A DNA stretch of 64,000 nt from Nitrospirae bacterium GWF2_44_13 (GCA_001805105.1 MHEE01000012.1:107127-171126), one strand, 5' to 3'. Shown: positions 1-9,806, counted from the stretch's first letter. Program-made: numbers and translations. The notes: generated by a model not told the origin, from the letters alone.

Positions 1-2
1 AT

Positions 3-359
3 TTACTTAACCCTTACAACCCTGTTCCCTGAATTGAGGATTACTATTTTTGGCTTGAACTTTCTTATGCCCCTGTCTTCAAAATATCCGTAGCAGAATA
101 TGATGATCCTGTCCCCGACAGCGCCCTTTCGCGCAGTTGGGCCGTTAAGGCAGAACATTCCTGAGCCTTTTTTGCCGGGTATCACATATGTTTCAAATCT
201 CTCGCCGTTGTTGAGGTTGCTTATCATGACCTGCTCATAGGGGAGGATTCCCGCTCTTTTGAGTATAACCTCATCTATGGTGATGCTGCCCTCATACTCA
301 AGATTTGCCTCTGTCACGCTTGCCATGTGTATCTTCGCCCTGAGCATGCACCTTAACAT
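3..359 (-). CDS. panD: aspartate 1-decarboxylase
   Basis: Pyruvoyl enzyme that decarboxylates L-aspartate to beta-alanine for pantothenate and CoA synthesis in the cytoplasm. The 118-residue product has the self-processing site Gly24-Ser25 inside LEYEGSITID; Ser25 becomes the pyruvoyl group. The N-terminus MLRCMLRAKIH and the core NGPTARKG are typical, and the length is close to the usual 120-126 residues. The stop codon is only three bases from the window edge, so the gene is complete. It lies 10 bases downstream of gatC on the same strand and is probably read with it. Family assignment is secure. Confidence 0.95.
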   Translation of the reverse strand: MLRCMLRAKIHMASVTEANLEYEGSITIDEVILKRAGILPYEQVMISNLNNGERFETYVIPGKKGSGMFCLNGPTARKGAVGDRIIIFCYGYFEDRGIRKFKPKIVILNSGNRVVRVK

Positions 360-369
360 AAGGCCTCCT

Positions 370-648
370 TCATTCTATTATCCTTGGCACCCTGTAAAAT
401 TTATCAGTGCGGTCAGGAGCATTCGCAAGCGCATCTTCCCTTGATATCGAAGCTCTCTGAATATCATCGCGCATTACGTTGCTTAATGATACTACATGAG
501 AAGTCGGTTCAACATCTTTTGTATCAAGTTCATTCAGCTTTTCCATATAACTCAGGATACCCTGAAGCTGCGCGCTAAAAGCCTCCGCTTCTTTCTCGGA
601 AACCGACAGCCTTGCAAGTTTTGATATGTATGCAACAGATATTTTCAT
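370..648 (-). CDS. gatC: Asp-tRNA(Asn)/Glu-tRNA(Gln) amidotransferase subunit C
   Basis: Small subunit of the GatCAB complex, which amidates mischarged Glu-tRNA(Gln) or Asp-tRNA(Asn). GatC stabilises GatA and bridges to GatB. The 92 residues show the family pattern: a helical N-terminus (VAYISKLARLSVSEKEAEAF), a central NELDTKDVEPTSHVV and the C-terminal FYRVPRIIE. It overlaps the preceding helicase gene by four bases (ATGA), indicating translational coupling. gatA and gatB are not in the window, so the subunits are not all together, at least on the 5' side. Confidence 0.92.
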   Translation of the reverse strand: MKISVAYISKLARLSVSEKEAEAFSAQLQGILSYMEKLNELDTKDVEPTSHVVSLSNVMRDDIQRASISREDALANAPDRTDKFYRVPRIIE

Positions 649-2747
649 ATCTTCTCAAGGTTTGCAACTCTGAGAGCCAGCCTCTTTACTCCCACAACAG
701 GGAAATTTACCATGACTTTCTGTTCATCTCCATCCCCGTAACATTCCCTTATAACACCTACGCCCCATTTGGGATGCTTTACCCTGCAGCCGACAACATA
801 CAACATCGGCTTTTTAAACTGAACAGTTTTCCTTGCCAGGACTGCGAGAGGCTGGGGGCTCGCCGATTTCTCTATGCGCTGGCAGCACTGCTGCGGTATA
901 TCGGCAAGAAATCTTGACGGCTCCTGTTCCTGCACCTTTGTGTACAGCCTTCTTTTTTTCGTGCCGGTAAGCCACAGCACATCCTTTGCGCGCGTCATGC
1001 CTACATAGAATAATCTCCGCTCCTCGGATATCTCATCCTCATTCTGAAGCGCCTTAAAATACGGCATTAGGCCGTCTTCAAGCCCGACAACAAAAACAAC
1101 AGGAAACTCCAGCCCTTTTGTGCTGTGCAGCGTCATGAGCGACACGGAATTCGCTGCATTAACATCATCCATGGCTGTTAAAAGCACGGCCCTGTCGCTA
1201 AAGTCGCCTATATCTTTTCCCTCGGCAGACGCAATGAGTTCATATATATTATGAGTTTTCTCTTCCTCAATAAAATCCATATATCCTGTTTTTTCAATTA
1301 TCGCATTAAGCATGTCAGCAGCCGACCTGTATTCATCAGCAGTGATATGATCTATGATTTTGACAAAGCCGTTGAGTTTCTCCCTCACAGACAAGGCAAC
1401 GCTGTTTGCCTTTAATATCGCCTTAATCGCAGCAAACAGGCTCAGCGATTTGTTTTTTGCTTCATGCTCCACCTTTGAAAGCGTTGCAGCGCCTATTCCT
1501 CTTGGAGGGCAGTTTATTATCCGTCTGAGGCTTACATTGTCGTCAGGATTTACGGCAAGCCGCATATATGCAATAATATCCTTTATTTCCTTCCGCTGAT
1601 AGAAGCTTATTCCGCCCATAACACGATATGGGATAATCTCGTCTTTAAGGGCGTCCTCTATGGCCCTGGCCTGAAAATTTACCCTGTAAAGCACGGCAAA
1701 ATCCTTATAGCGGCACTCGCCTTTCAGGTAAAGTTCCTTTATCATTGCTGCTACATGCTTCGCTTCGTCCTCCTCTGTGTTGAACCAGCAATGATAGACC
1801 TTCTCGCCGCAGCCCCTCTCGGTCCATAACTTTTTTGATTTTCTGTCCTTATTTCCTGCTATCACAGCGCCTGAGACATCAAGTATGTTCTGTGTTGAGC
1901 GATAGTTCTGTTCAAGCTTTATGACCTTGGCCCGCGGAAAATCATTTTCAAAGTTAAGAATATTTCTGACATCAGCGCCCCTGAATTTATATATGCTCTG
2001 GTCGTCGTCGCCGACAACACAGATATTGTCCCTTGCGGCAAGCAATTTTAACAGGCGGTATTGAGCATAGTTGGTATCCTGAAATTCGTCAACGAGAACA
2101 TAATTAAATATAGCCCGGTATTTTTCAAGCAATGCAGGGTTTTCCTCAAAAAGCTTTACCGCAAGCATTATAAGGTCGTCAAAATCCAGCGCATTGGACC
2201 TCTTGAGTTCATCCTGGTATCTCACATATACCTTCGCAAGTTTTTCATCAAAACCGAAACCGTCTGTCTTAGAAAGAAACCTGCTCGGGGTTACAAGTGA
2301 AGATTTCAAAGAACTTATCCTTGAAGCAACCCCTTTATACATCGCCTCGTATATCCTGAATTCCTTCAGTATGTGCCTTATAAGATTACAATGGTCATCA
2401 GCATCGTATATTAAAAAATTATTATTGTATCCTATCGCCTTTATCTCCTTCCTGAGTATCCTGTTGCACTGCGAATGGAATGTGCCTATCCATGAACCAT
2501 CCATATCCTTTCCGATAAGCAAGGCTATTCTGCGCTTCATCTCATCGGAGGCCTTGTTTGTAAAAGTGACGGCAAATATTGAATGCGGAGAAACCTTGTT
2601 TGATTTTGTATGATATGCAAACTTATGCGTGATGACCCTCGTCTTGCCGCTGCCGGCGCCGGCAAGCACAAGAAGGGGGCTTCCTTCATGCAGCACCGCT
2701 TCTTTTTGCCGGGGATTCAGCTCCTTCAATAAAGTCTCATTTGACAT
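645..2747 (-). CDS. pcrA: ATP-dependent DNA helicase, PcrA/UvrD family
   Basis: SF1A 3'-5' helicase for nucleotide-excision repair, mismatch repair and removal of proteins from DNA. Visible motifs: Q-motif Gln14, Walker A GAGSGKT at residues 30-36, motif Ia TFTNKA near 61, Walker B DEFQDTN at 220-226, motif III GDDDQSIYKFRGA at 246-258, and later SLMTLHSTKGLEFPVVF and RRLFYVGMTRAK. The last 50 residues (KHPKWGVGVI onward) form the Tudor-like C-terminal domain of PcrA-type proteins. At 700 residues it has the normal length. It is the first gene of a short unit with gatC and panD. UvrD versus PcrA naming is only a convention here. Confidence 0.94.
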   Translation of the reverse strand: MSNETLLKELNPRQKEAVLHEGSPLLVLAGAGSGKTRVITHKFAYHTKSNKVSPHSIFAVTFTNKASDEMKRRIALLIGKDMDGSWIGTFHSQCNRILRKEIKAIGYNNNFLIYDADDHCNLIRHILKEFRIYEAMYKGVASRISSLKSSLVTPSRFLSKTDGFGFDEKLAKVYVRYQDELKRSNALDFDDLIMLAVKLFEENPALLEKYRAIFNYVLVDEFQDTNYAQYRLLKLLAARDNICVVGDDDQSIYKFRGADVRNILNFENDFPRAKVIKLEQNYRSTQNILDVSGAVIAGNKDRKSKKLWTERGCGEKVYHCWFNTEEDEAKHVAAMIKELYLKGECRYKDFAVLYRVNFQARAIEDALKDEIIPYRVMGGISFYQRKEIKDIIAYMRLAVNPDDNVSLRRIINCPPRGIGAATLSKVEHEAKNKSLSLFAAIKAILKANSVALSVREKLNGFVKIIDHITADEYRSAADMLNAIIEKTGYMDFIEEEKTHNIYELIASAEGKDIGDFSDRAVLLTAMDDVNAANSVSLMTLHSTKGLEFPVVFVVGLEDGLMPYFKALQNEDEISEERRLFYVGMTRAKDVLWLTGTKKRRLYTKVQEQEPSRFLADIPQQCCQRIEKSASPQPLAVLARKTVQFKKPMLYVVGCRVKHPKWGVGVIRECYGDGDEQKVMVNFPVVGVKRLALRVANLEKI

Positions 2748-2810
2748 TACAGCTCCTTTTTAAATCATCAAATACAGCTTATGCGTGTTTTGCCGGTTCC
2801 AAAGCGTTTC

Positions 2811-4637
2811 TCACTCAACGGTTACACTTTTGGCCAGATTCCTGGGCTGGTCAACATCGCATCCTCTCAGCACTCCTATATGATACGCAAGAAGCTGCAG
2901 CGGGATTGCCATTAGAATTGCCGACAGAAAAGAATTAGTTTCAGGCACAGAGATGCAATAATCGGAACGGCTGCATACCCCTTTGTTGCCCTCGTCAGTT
3001 ACTGCTATAATCCTGCCCCCCCTGCTTCTTACTTCTTCTATATTAGATAGAACCTTGTCATAAAGTCTACCCCTTGGCACTAAAAAAACAGACGGAAGCG
3101 CTTCGTCAACAAGCGCTATAGGGCCATGTTTCATTTCTCCTGCGGGATAACCTTCAGCATGAATGTAAGATATTTCCTTGAGTTTAAGCGCGCCTTCAAG
3201 CGCAATGGGATAATTTATTCCCCTACCCATATACAGAAAATCATCAGCCTTAAACAGTTCTTTTGCCATGCGTTCAATTGCATTATCCGCCGCGATAACC
3301 TTCTCGGCCAGCCCCGGCAGAAAAAGGAGATCCCTTAGCAATCCCATCGCTGAATCATTGCTTACAGTTCCCTTAAGCCTGCCTAGCCCCACTGCAAAGA
3401 GATAAAGCCCTACTATCTGCGTGGTGAATGCCTTTGTTGATGCAACGCCAATCTCAGGCCCTGAATGCGTATAGAACACAGCATCCGCCTCTCTTGATGC
3501 AGTGCTGCCCACAACATTGCATATGCTCAGAGTCTTTGTCCCGAGCCTCTTTGCTTCTCGTTGGGCTGCAAGCGTATCTGCTGTTTCTCCTGACTGCGTT
3601 ATAGCTATTAAAATGCTGTCTTGCCCCATCACAGGATTCCTATACCTGAATTCTGATGCTATATCAACTTCTACGGAAACCCTTGCTAATTCCTCTATCA
3701 TGTATTTTCCGATAAGGGCAGAATGCCATGACGTGCCGCAGGCAACAATGAAAATCTTTTGTGCCTTTCTCAGGTCTTCCTCTTTTATGCCAAACTCATC
3801 CATATTCACCTGGCCGCTTTCAGGATAAAACCTTCCCCTTAAAGTATCCGCAATTGCCCTTGGCTGTTCATATATCTCTTTAAGCATAAAATGCTTGTAA
3901 CCACCTTTTTCAGCCATGGCTGGGCTCCACGAGACAGATACAACTTCCTTCTGGACAGGCTCGCCGTCAAGGGTCGTCACGACCACGCCGTCGCCTGTCA
4001 TTACAACCATCTCTCCGTCATCAAGAAATATCACATCTCTTGAATAATTGAGAAAAGCAGGCACATCAGACGCAAGAAAAAATTCTCCATCGCCAAGGCC
4101 GACAACAAGCGGGCTGTCCTTTCTTGCCCCAACTATCTTGCCGCGTTCTTTTTCATTTATCACTGCAAGCGCATATGCACCCCTGACCTCCTTAAGCGCT
4201 TTCCTGACAGCATCTTCCAAAGGATAATCAGCGGCATATTTTTCTATCAGATGGCATAGAACCTCTGTGTCGGTCTCCGAGGTAAATTTATACCCCTCCT
4301 CAATCAGTTTCTTTTTAAGCTGCAGATAATTTTCTATTATCCCGTTGTGCACGATTATTATCCCGCCTGACTTGTGAGGATGCGCATTTTCTTCTGAAGG
4401 CTTTCCATGCGTCGCCCATCTTGTGTGCCCTATGGCGGTAGTGCTGAACGGTTTGTCTGAGTCTATAATCGCGTACAGGTCTTTAATCTTCCCTGTGCAC
4501 TTCCTGATCTCCACGCCTCTTTCATTAAAAAATGCGATTCCCGCAGAATCATAACCCCTGTATTCAAGGCGCTTGAGCCCTTCAAGTATTATTGAAACCG
4601 CATTCTTTTTGCCTGTATAGCCTATTATCCCGCACAT
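2811..4637 (-). CDS. glmS: glutamine--fructose-6-phosphate aminotransferase (isomerizing)
   Basis: Makes glucosamine-6-phosphate from fructose-6-phosphate and glutamine, the first step toward UDP-GlcNAc for peptidoglycan and lipid A. The N-terminal glutaminase domain starts MCGIIGYTG with catalytic Cys2 exposed after Met removal and carries LEYRGYDSAG and GHTRWATHG. Two SIS sugar-isomerase domains follow (ACGTSWHSAL; SQSGETADT; EISYIHAEGYPAGE). The C-terminus DQPRNLAKSVTVE is the canonical active-site tail. Length (608) matches the family. It follows glmU after a 56-base gap holding an AT-rich repeat. No room or sequence for a glmS ribozyme is evident. Confidence 0.97.
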   Translation of the reverse strand: MCGIIGYTGKKNAVSIILEGLKRLEYRGYDSAGIAFFNERGVEIRKCTGKIKDLYAIIDSDKPFSTTAIGHTRWATHGKPSEENAHPHKSGGIIIVHNGIIENYLQLKKKLIEEGYKFTSETDTEVLCHLIEKYAADYPLEDAVRKALKEVRGAYALAVINEKERGKIVGARKDSPLVVGLGDGEFFLASDVPAFLNYSRDVIFLDDGEMVVMTGDGVVVTTLDGEPVQKEVVSVSWSPAMAEKGGYKHFMLKEIYEQPRAIADTLRGRFYPESGQVNMDEFGIKEEDLRKAQKIFIVACGTSWHSALIGKYMIEELARVSVEVDIASEFRYRNPVMGQDSILIAITQSGETADTLAAQREAKRLGTKTLSICNVVGSTASREADAVFYTHSGPEIGVASTKAFTTQIVGLYLFAVGLGRLKGTVSNDSAMGLLRDLLFLPGLAEKVIAADNAIERMAKELFKADDFLYMGRGINYPIALEGALKLKEISYIHAEGYPAGEMKHGPIALVDEALPSVFLVPRGRLYDKVLSNIEEVRSRGGRIIAVTDEGNKGVCSRSDYCISVPETNSFLSAILMAIPLQLLAYHIGVLRGCDVDQPRNLAKSVTVE

Positions 4638-4644
4638 ATCACAA

Positions 4645-4680
4645 AAGTTGAAAGTTAAGAGTTAAAAGTGAAGAGTTTAA
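4645..4680. repeat. AT-rich reiterated GTTAAAAGT-type repeat between glmU and glmS
   Basis: The gap between glmS and glmU contains reiterated units of the form GAAAGTTAAGAGTTAAAAGT. Similar reiterated units occur in the tail of glmU (4706-4747, as TTTTGAA units) and inside a glycosyltransferase gene (32670-32705). The unit looks like a dispersed microsatellite-type repeat and not a regulatory site. Confidence 0.55.
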
Positions 4681-4693
4681 TAAAAATTTCATG

Positions 4694-6106
4694 CTACTTT
4701 CTCTTTTTCTTGTTAATTTTGAATTTTGAATTTTGAACTTTGAACTGTCTTTTAATCGCCCATCCCTCTATGTTCTTTTGGTCTGCCCTGCTGACTGAAA
4801 GCGACATGGCAGGAACGCACTTGGTAATGGTAGAGCCTGCGCCTATGTATGCGCCTTTCCCCACTCTTACAGGCGCAACCAACTGTGTATCGCTGCCTAT
4901 AAAAGCGCCGTCTTCTATTGTTGTCCTGCTCTTCTTTTTGCCGTCATAATTGCATGTTATGGTGCCTGCTCCGATATTGACGCCCTTTCCTATAGAGGCG
5001 TCACCAAGGTAACTGAGATGAGACGCCTTGGTCCTGTCGCCTATCAAAGATTTTTTTATCTCAACAAAATTCCCTATCTTTGTCTCGGATCCTATATCGC
5101 ATCCCGGCCTGATATGGGCAAAAGGGCCGACCACTGCCTTTGCCCTTACAATAGAACCCTCAATCACGGTAGAGTCCTTCACCACAACTCCATCTTTAAT
5201 AACGCTGTCAACAATGCGCACATTCGGATATATAGTGCATCCGCTGCCTATTTCTGTCCTGCCTTCAAGACAGACATCAGGATAAATAATTGTATTTTTT
5301 CCTATAACAACATTGCCTGAGATAAAGATTGAATCGTGGTCAAGAAATGTAACGCCTTTTTTAATCCAGGCATTAGCCAGTCTTTCCCTGAATATTTTCC
5401 GCGCCTTCATCAGTTCGGATGCTGTATTAACTCCCATCATCTCATCCTCAGAGCCTATACAGCAGGCGTTCATTTTATAGCCCTTGTTTCCGGCGATGCC
5501 GATAATATCCGTAAGATAATACTCGCCCTTTGCAATATTTAGCGGAATTTCTTTAAGCAAGGATAAGACGCCGGATTCTATAGCATATACTCCGCTGTTA
5601 ACCTCAGTGATTTTTCTCTGAGCCTCTGTCGCATCCTTATCTTCTACAATTGCGTTAATACAACTATTTCTGTCCCTTAATATTCTTCCGTATGAAGCAG
5701 GATTTGTTGCAGCAAAAGAGATGAGAGAAATATGATTCCTGCCTGTTTGGTGCAGACTCAGAAATTTCTTCAATGTCTCTGATGTAATGAGCGGGACGTC
5801 GCCGTTTAATACGAGTATTGTGCCTCTGAAATCTTTCAGCAATGTCTTTGCCCTTAAAAGCGCATCGCCTGTTCCGTTGGGTTTTTTCTGTACTGCGAAT
5901 AAAATATTCCCAGGCTTTATTGACTTTTTAATCTCTTTGAAGTGTTTTCCAACCACAGCAACGATTCTAAGTGGCCTTAGCCTCTCAGCGGAATCAATCA
6001 CACACTGCAGCATAGGTTTATCAAAAATCCCATGCAGAACCTTCGGCAAGGGAGAACCCATCCTTTCACCGCGTCCTGCCGCAAGGATAACCACTGCAAG
6101 TTTCAT
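4694..6106 (-). CDS. glmU: bifunctional UDP-GlcNAc pyrophosphorylase / GlcN-1-P N-acetyltransferase
   Basis: Catalyses the last two steps to UDP-GlcNAc: acetylation of glucosamine-1-phosphate and uridylyl transfer. The N-terminal nucleotidyltransferase domain has LAAGRGERMGSPLPKVLH and NGDVPLI. From about residue 255 there is a left-handed beta-helix of hexapeptide repeats (VVIGKNTIIYPDV, KIGNFVEIKKS, NIGAGTITCNYDG, the last being the acetyl-CoA region). The final residues (FKVQNSKFKINKKKRK) are not GlmU-like: they are encoded by a TTTTGAA-type repeat that has extended the ORF past the normal end. It overlaps the DUF502 gene start by four bases (ATGA), with glmS next downstream. Confidence 0.96.
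   Translation of the reverse strand: MKLAVVILAAGRGERMGSPLPKVLHGIFDKPMLQCVIDSAERLRPLRIVAVVGKHFKEIKKSIKPGNILFAVQKKPNGTGDALLRAKTLLKDFRGTILVLNGDVPLITSETLKKFLSLHQTGRNHISLISFAATNPASYGRILRDRNSCINAIVEDKDATEAQRKITEVNSGVYAIESGVLSLLKEIPLNIAKGEYYLTDIIGIAGNKGYKMNACCIGSEDEMMGVNTASELMKARKIFRERLANAWIKKGVTFLDHDSIFISGNVVIGKNTIIYPDVCLEGRTEIGSGCTIYPNVRIVDSVIKDGVVVKDSTVIEGSIVRAKAVVGPFAHIRPGCDIGSETKIGNFVEIKKSLIGDRTKASHLSYLGDASIGKGVNIGAGTITCNYDGKKKSRTTIEDGAFIGSDTQLVAPVRVGKGAYIGAGSTITKCVPAMSLSVSRADQKNIEGWAIKRQFKVQNSKFKINKKKRK
4706..4747. repeat. TTTTGAA tandem units forming the 3' end of glmU
   Basis: On the plus strand the units are TTTTGAATTTTGAATTTTGA followed by ACTTTGAACTG. They encode the lysine-rich extra tail of GlmU on the minus strand. 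Related AT-rich units occur at 4645-4680 and 32670-32705. Confidence 0.6.
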
Positions 6107-6720
6107 TCTTTTGACTCCGATATCCGGGACGGCGCGGCAATGCCGCCTGAAAGTATTATCTTAATGCCCTCCTCTATGGGAATATCCGTATAGAAAACAT
6201 CACCCTCGCTCAGCAAAACTATCTCGCCGAGATACAGATTATTCGTTGGAACATATATCGCCCGCAGGCATGCTTCTTTGCCGCTCCTGGATGCTTTTAT
6301 CGTACACTCCTTTGTCAGAAAGCCGAAGGCATAGGCGCCGGGCCTTGGATACTCAACTATTACAAATTTTTTGAATGAACTGTTGTTTTCAGGCGAGAAT
6401 GCGTCAACGAGCTGCTTTATTGCCGTATAAATACCCTTGAATACAGGTATTCTGACAACAGCCTTTTCAAAAAACTCTATCAGCTTTTTACCGAATACAT
6501 TTGTTGATATTATTCCGATAAGAAATATCAAAATTACCGCAGAAACGAACCCGAGGCCATGCACATTGTAGCCCAGCATCTTGTTGTAAAGGGGGCCCAG
6601 TATGCCGTCAACAAACTCAAAAAACCATACGATAACTAAAACAGTGATTACCGCAGGAATTGAGACAATCAGCCCGGCAAGAAATTTTCTTTTAAGGGTA
6701 GCGCGAATAGAAGTTGCCAT
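6103..6720 (-). CDS. DUF502 family membrane protein
   Basis: Function not established. The open frame extends to 6777, but Met20 (ATSIRATLKRKFLAG) is the likely start because family members begin with this charged segment before the first membrane helix. Two hydrophobic helices follow (LIVSIPAVITVLVIVWFF; FVSAVILIFLIGIISTNVFG), then a soluble part with VRIPVFKGIYTAIKQ and the conserved VYVPTNNLYLGE-like stretch near the C-terminus. Length about 205 is normal. It overlaps glmU by four bases, a link to cell-envelope precursor synthesis by context only. Confidence 0.85.
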   Translation of the reverse strand: MATSIRATLKRKFLAGLIVSIPAVITVLVIVWFFEFVDGILGPLYNKMLGYNVHGLGFVSAVILIFLIGIISTNVFGKKLIEFFEKAVVRIPVFKGIYTAIKQLVDAFSPENNSSFKKFVIVEYPRPGAYAFGFLTKECTIKASRSGKEACLRAIYVPTNNLYLGEIVLLSEGDVFYTDIPIEEGIKIILSGGIAAPSRISESKE

Positions 6721-6765
6721 CTCGTTATTTATAATAACGCCACAGGCTTTTATATTGCAAGAGCC

Positions 6766-6853
6766 TACATGATGCATGATACAGGATACAAGATACAGGA
6801 TAAAGGGAAAAAATATTCAATAAATATCGTGCATCTTGCATCGTGCATCCTTT
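6766..6853. repeat. dispersed imperfect inverted repeat, GATGCATGATAC family (copy 1)
   Basis: The left arm reads GATGCATGATACAGGATACA and the right arm CGTGCATCTTGCATCGTGCA, which is roughly its reverse complement, separated by about 30 AT-rich bases. Similar sequences lie in the intergenic gaps at 29354-29417 and 45188-45257. All three are between genes, never inside one. No transposase is nearby, so it resembles a REP-like or MITE-like family. Confidence 0.6.
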
Positions 6854-6855
6854 CA

Positions 6856-7611
6856 TTATTTTACTGCCTTCTCAGCGGCTTCGTCAGGAATATCAAAATT
6901 TGCATATACATTCTGGACATCGTCATGGTCTTCAAGCGCATCCATAAGCCTGATCATCTGCTCTGCCGCCTTTCCGTCCAGCGCTACATAGTTTTTTGGA
7001 AGCATGGTTATTTCAGCTGACTCAACGGGAATATTTGCCTTATCAAGAGCAGCTTTAACATTATTAAAATCCTCAGGCGCGGTTATTATCTCAAAGTTTT
7101 CTTCCTCCGGGTCATTTTTCATATCCTCAGCCCCTGCATCAAGGGCAGCAGACATTATAGAGTCTTCAGATGCCTTCGCCTTATTAACCAGAATGTAACC
7201 CTTTTTATCGAATATCCATGAAACACATCCTGTTTCGCCGAGGCTCCCGCCATGTTTTGCCATCATATGTCTTATTTCAGGGACGGTTCTGTTTTTGTTA
7301 TCAGTCAGGACCTCAATCATTAAGGCAACACCGGAAGGGCCATGCCCTTCATACATGATTTCCTCATACGTAACTCCGGGAAGTTCGCCCGTGCCTTTCA
7401 TGATAGCCCTCTTGATATTATCATGAGGCATATTTACCTCTTTTGCATTTTCTATGGCAGTGCGCAATCTTGGATTGCCGTCAGGGTCGCCGCCTCCGAA
7501 CCTTGCCGCAACCGCTATCTCTTTGACGATCTTAGTAAAGGCCCTGCCCCTTTTTGCGTCCGTATTAGCCTTTTTATGTTTTATCTGAGACCATTTGGAA
7601 TGTCCTGACAT
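6856..7611 (-). CDS. yebC: YebC/PmpR family regulator (TACO1-like)
   Basis: Proteins of this family bind DNA as repressors or act as ribosome-associated factors that relieve stalling. The 251-residue product has the family start [20 protein letters not shown], then [41 protein letters not shown] and [10 protein letters not shown]. Length is standard. ruvC, a frequent neighbour, is absent. The gene sits between an NtrC-type regulator upstream and DUF502/glmU downstream, with a dispersed repeat in the gap on its 3' side. Confidence 0.95.
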   Translation of the reverse strand: MSGHSKWSQIKHKKANTDAKRGRAFTKIVKEIAVAARFGGGDPDGNPRLRTAIENAKEVNMPHDNIKRAIMKGTGELPGVTYEEIMYEGHGPSGVALMIEVLTDNKNRTVPEIRHMMAKHGGSLGETGCVSWIFDKKGYILVNKAKASEDSIMSAALDAGAEDMKNDPEEENFEIITAPEDFNNVKAALDKANIPVESAEITMLPKNYVALDGKAAEQMIRLMDALEDHDDVQNVYANFDIPDEAAEKAVK

Positions 7612-7640
7612 TATAATCCTCCGGTATATTTTTAGATGTT

Positions 7641-9008
7641 CTATTCTTCTATATGATATTCTTTAATCTTTGTCAAAAGCGTTTTATAACTCACCTGCAG
7701 GATTTCTGACGCCCTGCTTTTATTTCCCTTTGTCTCTTTCAGCGCCTTTATTATTCTCTGCGTTTCAGCAATTCTTAAGGCCTCTCTTGCGGCGTCTTCA
7801 AGCGCTCCGTCCATCGGGAGATTCTTCATGTACGACTCAAAGGCTAAAGGCCTCAGTGCTATATGTTCAGGCATTATCACCTTCCCGTCGCATAATATTA
7901 TGGCCCGCTCTATTGTATTTTCAAGCTCTCTGACATTCCCTTTCCACGGATACTCAACCATCATTTCAAGGGCTTCGGCAGAGACAGTCTTCAAAGGCGT
8001 CTTGAGTTCCGCGCAGTATTTGTTAAGAAAAAACTCTGCAAGCATAGGAATATCCTCAGCCCTTTCCCTGAGCAAAGGGATCCTGACAGGGAATACGCTC
8101 AGCCTGTAGTAAAGGTCTTCCCTGAAAGCCTTTTCTGAAACAGCCTTTTCAATATCCCTGTTGCTTGCAGCGATAACCCTTACATCTATCTTTATCGTTT
8201 TCAGGCCTCCGAGCCTTTCTATCTCCCCTTCCTGAAGAACCCTTAGCAGCTTGGCCTGAAGCGCAGTATCCATCTCGCCTATCTCATCAAGAAACACAGT
8301 GCCTTTATCAGCCAGTTCAAATTTGCCGATTTTTTTGAAATCAGCGCCTGTAAAAGCTCCCCTTTCATGCCCGAAAAGTTCTGACTCCAATAGTTCCCTC
8401 GGTATGGCAGCACAGTTTATAGGGACAAACGGATATTCCTTTCTCGGGCTAAGGTAATGAATGGCCCTTGCGAACAATTCCTTGCCTGTACCGCTTTCAC
8501 CGAGAATCAGCACCGTTGTCTTGCTCGGCGCAACCTTCTGTATCTGCTGGGCAACTTCTGATATCTTTTCGCTTTTGCCTATTATCCTCGGCAGTCCGAG
8601 CTGTGATGAAAACTCCTCTTTCATAAGCATATTCTCTGTCATCAGTCTTTGAGTCTCAAGCGCCCTTTTCATAAGCACAAGAAGATGGTCAGTATCAAAA
8701 GGCTTTGTAATAAAATCAAATGCGCCTTCTTTAATTGCAAGCACGGCAGTCTCAACGGAGCCAAAGGCAGTCATTACAATTACCGGCATTAAAGGATTCT
8801 CTTCCTTTGCGGCCATTAATACATCTATGCCGTTTTTTCTGGGAAGTTTCAGGTCAGTAAGGACAAGGTCAATCCTGTTTTCTTTTATTTTTTTTATGCC
8901 TTCCGGCCCGTCTTTTGCCGTAATAGTCCTGTAGCCCTCAGTCCTGAGGGTCTCCTTAAGCATATCTGACATTGATTCTCTGTCTTCAACTATAAGAATG
9001 GTATCCAT
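7641..9008 (-). CDS. sigma-54-dependent response regulator, NtrC family
   Basis: Cytoplasmic transcriptional activator with three domains. A receiver domain (1-120) has phosphoacceptor Asp52 and Lys102. An AAA+ domain (about 140-370) has Walker A GESGTGKE at 170-177, the sigma-54-contacting loop GAFTGA at 217-222 and Walker B LDEIGE. A Fis-type helix-turn-helix sits near the end ([20 protein letters not shown]). All key residues are present, so it should remodel sigma-54 polymerase on phosphorylation. No sensor kinase is adjacent, so the partner and targets are unknown. glnB/glnA lie 36 kb away. Confidence 0.93.
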   Translation of the reverse strand: MDTILIVEDRESMSDMLKETLRTEGYRTITAKDGPEGIKKIKENRIDLVLTDLKLPRKNGIDVLMAAKEENPLMPVIVMTAFGSVETAVLAIKEGAFDFITKPFDTDHLLVLMKRALETQRLMTENMLMKEEFSSQLGLPRIIGKSEKISEVAQQIQKVAPSKTTVLILGESGTGKELFARAIHYLSPRKEYPFVPINCAAIPRELLESELFGHERGAFTGADFKKIGKFELADKGTVFLDEIGEMDTALQAKLLRVLQEGEIERLGGLKTIKIDVRVIAASNRDIEKAVSEKAFREDLYYRLSVFPVRIPLLRERAEDIPMLAEFFLNKYCAELKTPLKTVSAEALEMMVEYPWKGNVRELENTIERAIILCDGKVIMPEHIALRPLAFESYMKNLPMDGALEDAAREALRIAETQRIIKALKETKGNKSRASEILQVSYKTLLTKIKEYHIEE

Positions 9009-9026
9009 GGGGAATTTTATATAGTA

Positions 9027-9806
9027 TCACATCTTTGCATTCGCAAGGGCGTCCTTGCATCCGCAGTTTCTTGTATGAGGGATGCTGATAAAGGTCCTTT
9101 CTAAAAGAGCCTTCACCGCTTCCGCTGATTCTGCCATGGTACTTACAACCTCAGTTGTGGTAAGCCTGTTACCCGAAATGCCGGCAGCAAAATTTGTGAC
9201 AACACCTATCCCGGAAAAGCATATCGCAAGCTCTCTTGCCAGAGACGCCTCCGGCATGCCTGTCATTCCAACCACATCAGCGCCAAGCAAAGAAAAGGCC
9301 TTTATCTCCGCAGCAGTCTCGAGCCTCGGGCCGTTTACGCATACATAAACGGCATTCTCTTTAAGCGCAACTCCTGCGTTTTTACCTGCCGTGAGTATTG
9401 CTGTCCGCAGCTCAGGACAATACGGCTCTGTAAAGTCCACATGCACGATTTCTTCTTCATCATAAAATGTTGACTCCCTGCCCTCTGTCATATCAATAAT
9501 CTGATTAAGAATGACAATCGAGCCCGGTTTAAGCTTGGGATTTATTCCTCCGACCGCATTCACAGAGATAATCCTTTCTGCTCCGAGTTCTCTGAAACCC
9601 CGGATATTTGCCCTGTAGTTAATCTTATGCGGTGCAATGTGATGCGGAGAGCCGTGCCTTGGAAGAAATGCAACCTCTACCCCTGATATCTCGCCAATCC
9701 TGTAAGAATCGGAAGGCTCGCCAAAAGGAGTTGAGATTCTTTTCTCCTCCTTGATGACAACTCCATCTATCTCGTAAACCCCGCTTCCGCCTATAACGCC
9801 TATCAT
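9027..9806 (-). CDS. mtnP: S-methyl-5'-thioadenosine phosphorylase
   Basis: Phosphorolyses methylthioadenosine to adenine and methylthioribose-1-phosphate in methionine salvage. The 259 residues carry the N-terminal phosphate-binding GGSGVYEI, PRHGSPHHIAPHKINYRANI, the base-site segment MTGMPEASLARELAICF, and YCPELR. Length fits the PNP/MTAP family (250-290). A good AGGAG ribosome site lies seven bases before ATG. It reads alone, 18 bases upstream of the NtrC-type gene. It could act on inosine or guanosine as some relatives do, but the PEASLARE segment favours MTA. Confidence 0.92.
   Translation of the reverse strand: MIGVIGGSGVYEIDGVVIKEEKRISTPFGEPSDSYRIGEISGVEVAFLPRHGSPHHIAPHKINYRANIRGFRELGAERIISVNAVGGINPKLKPGSIVILNQIIDMTEGRESTFYDEEEIVHVDFTEPYCPELRTAILTAGKNAGVALKENAVYVCVNGPRLETAAEIKAFSLLGADVVGMTGMPEASLARELAICFSGIGVVTNFAAGISGNRLTTTEVVSTMAESAEAVKALLERTFISIPHTRNCGCKDALANAKM

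Noticed and set aside
2748..2810. Possible glmS ribozyme or other leader around glmS
   Set aside because: This gap is downstream of glmS; the upstream gap is only 56 bases and consists of AT-rich repeat. No conserved ribozyme fold is possible there.
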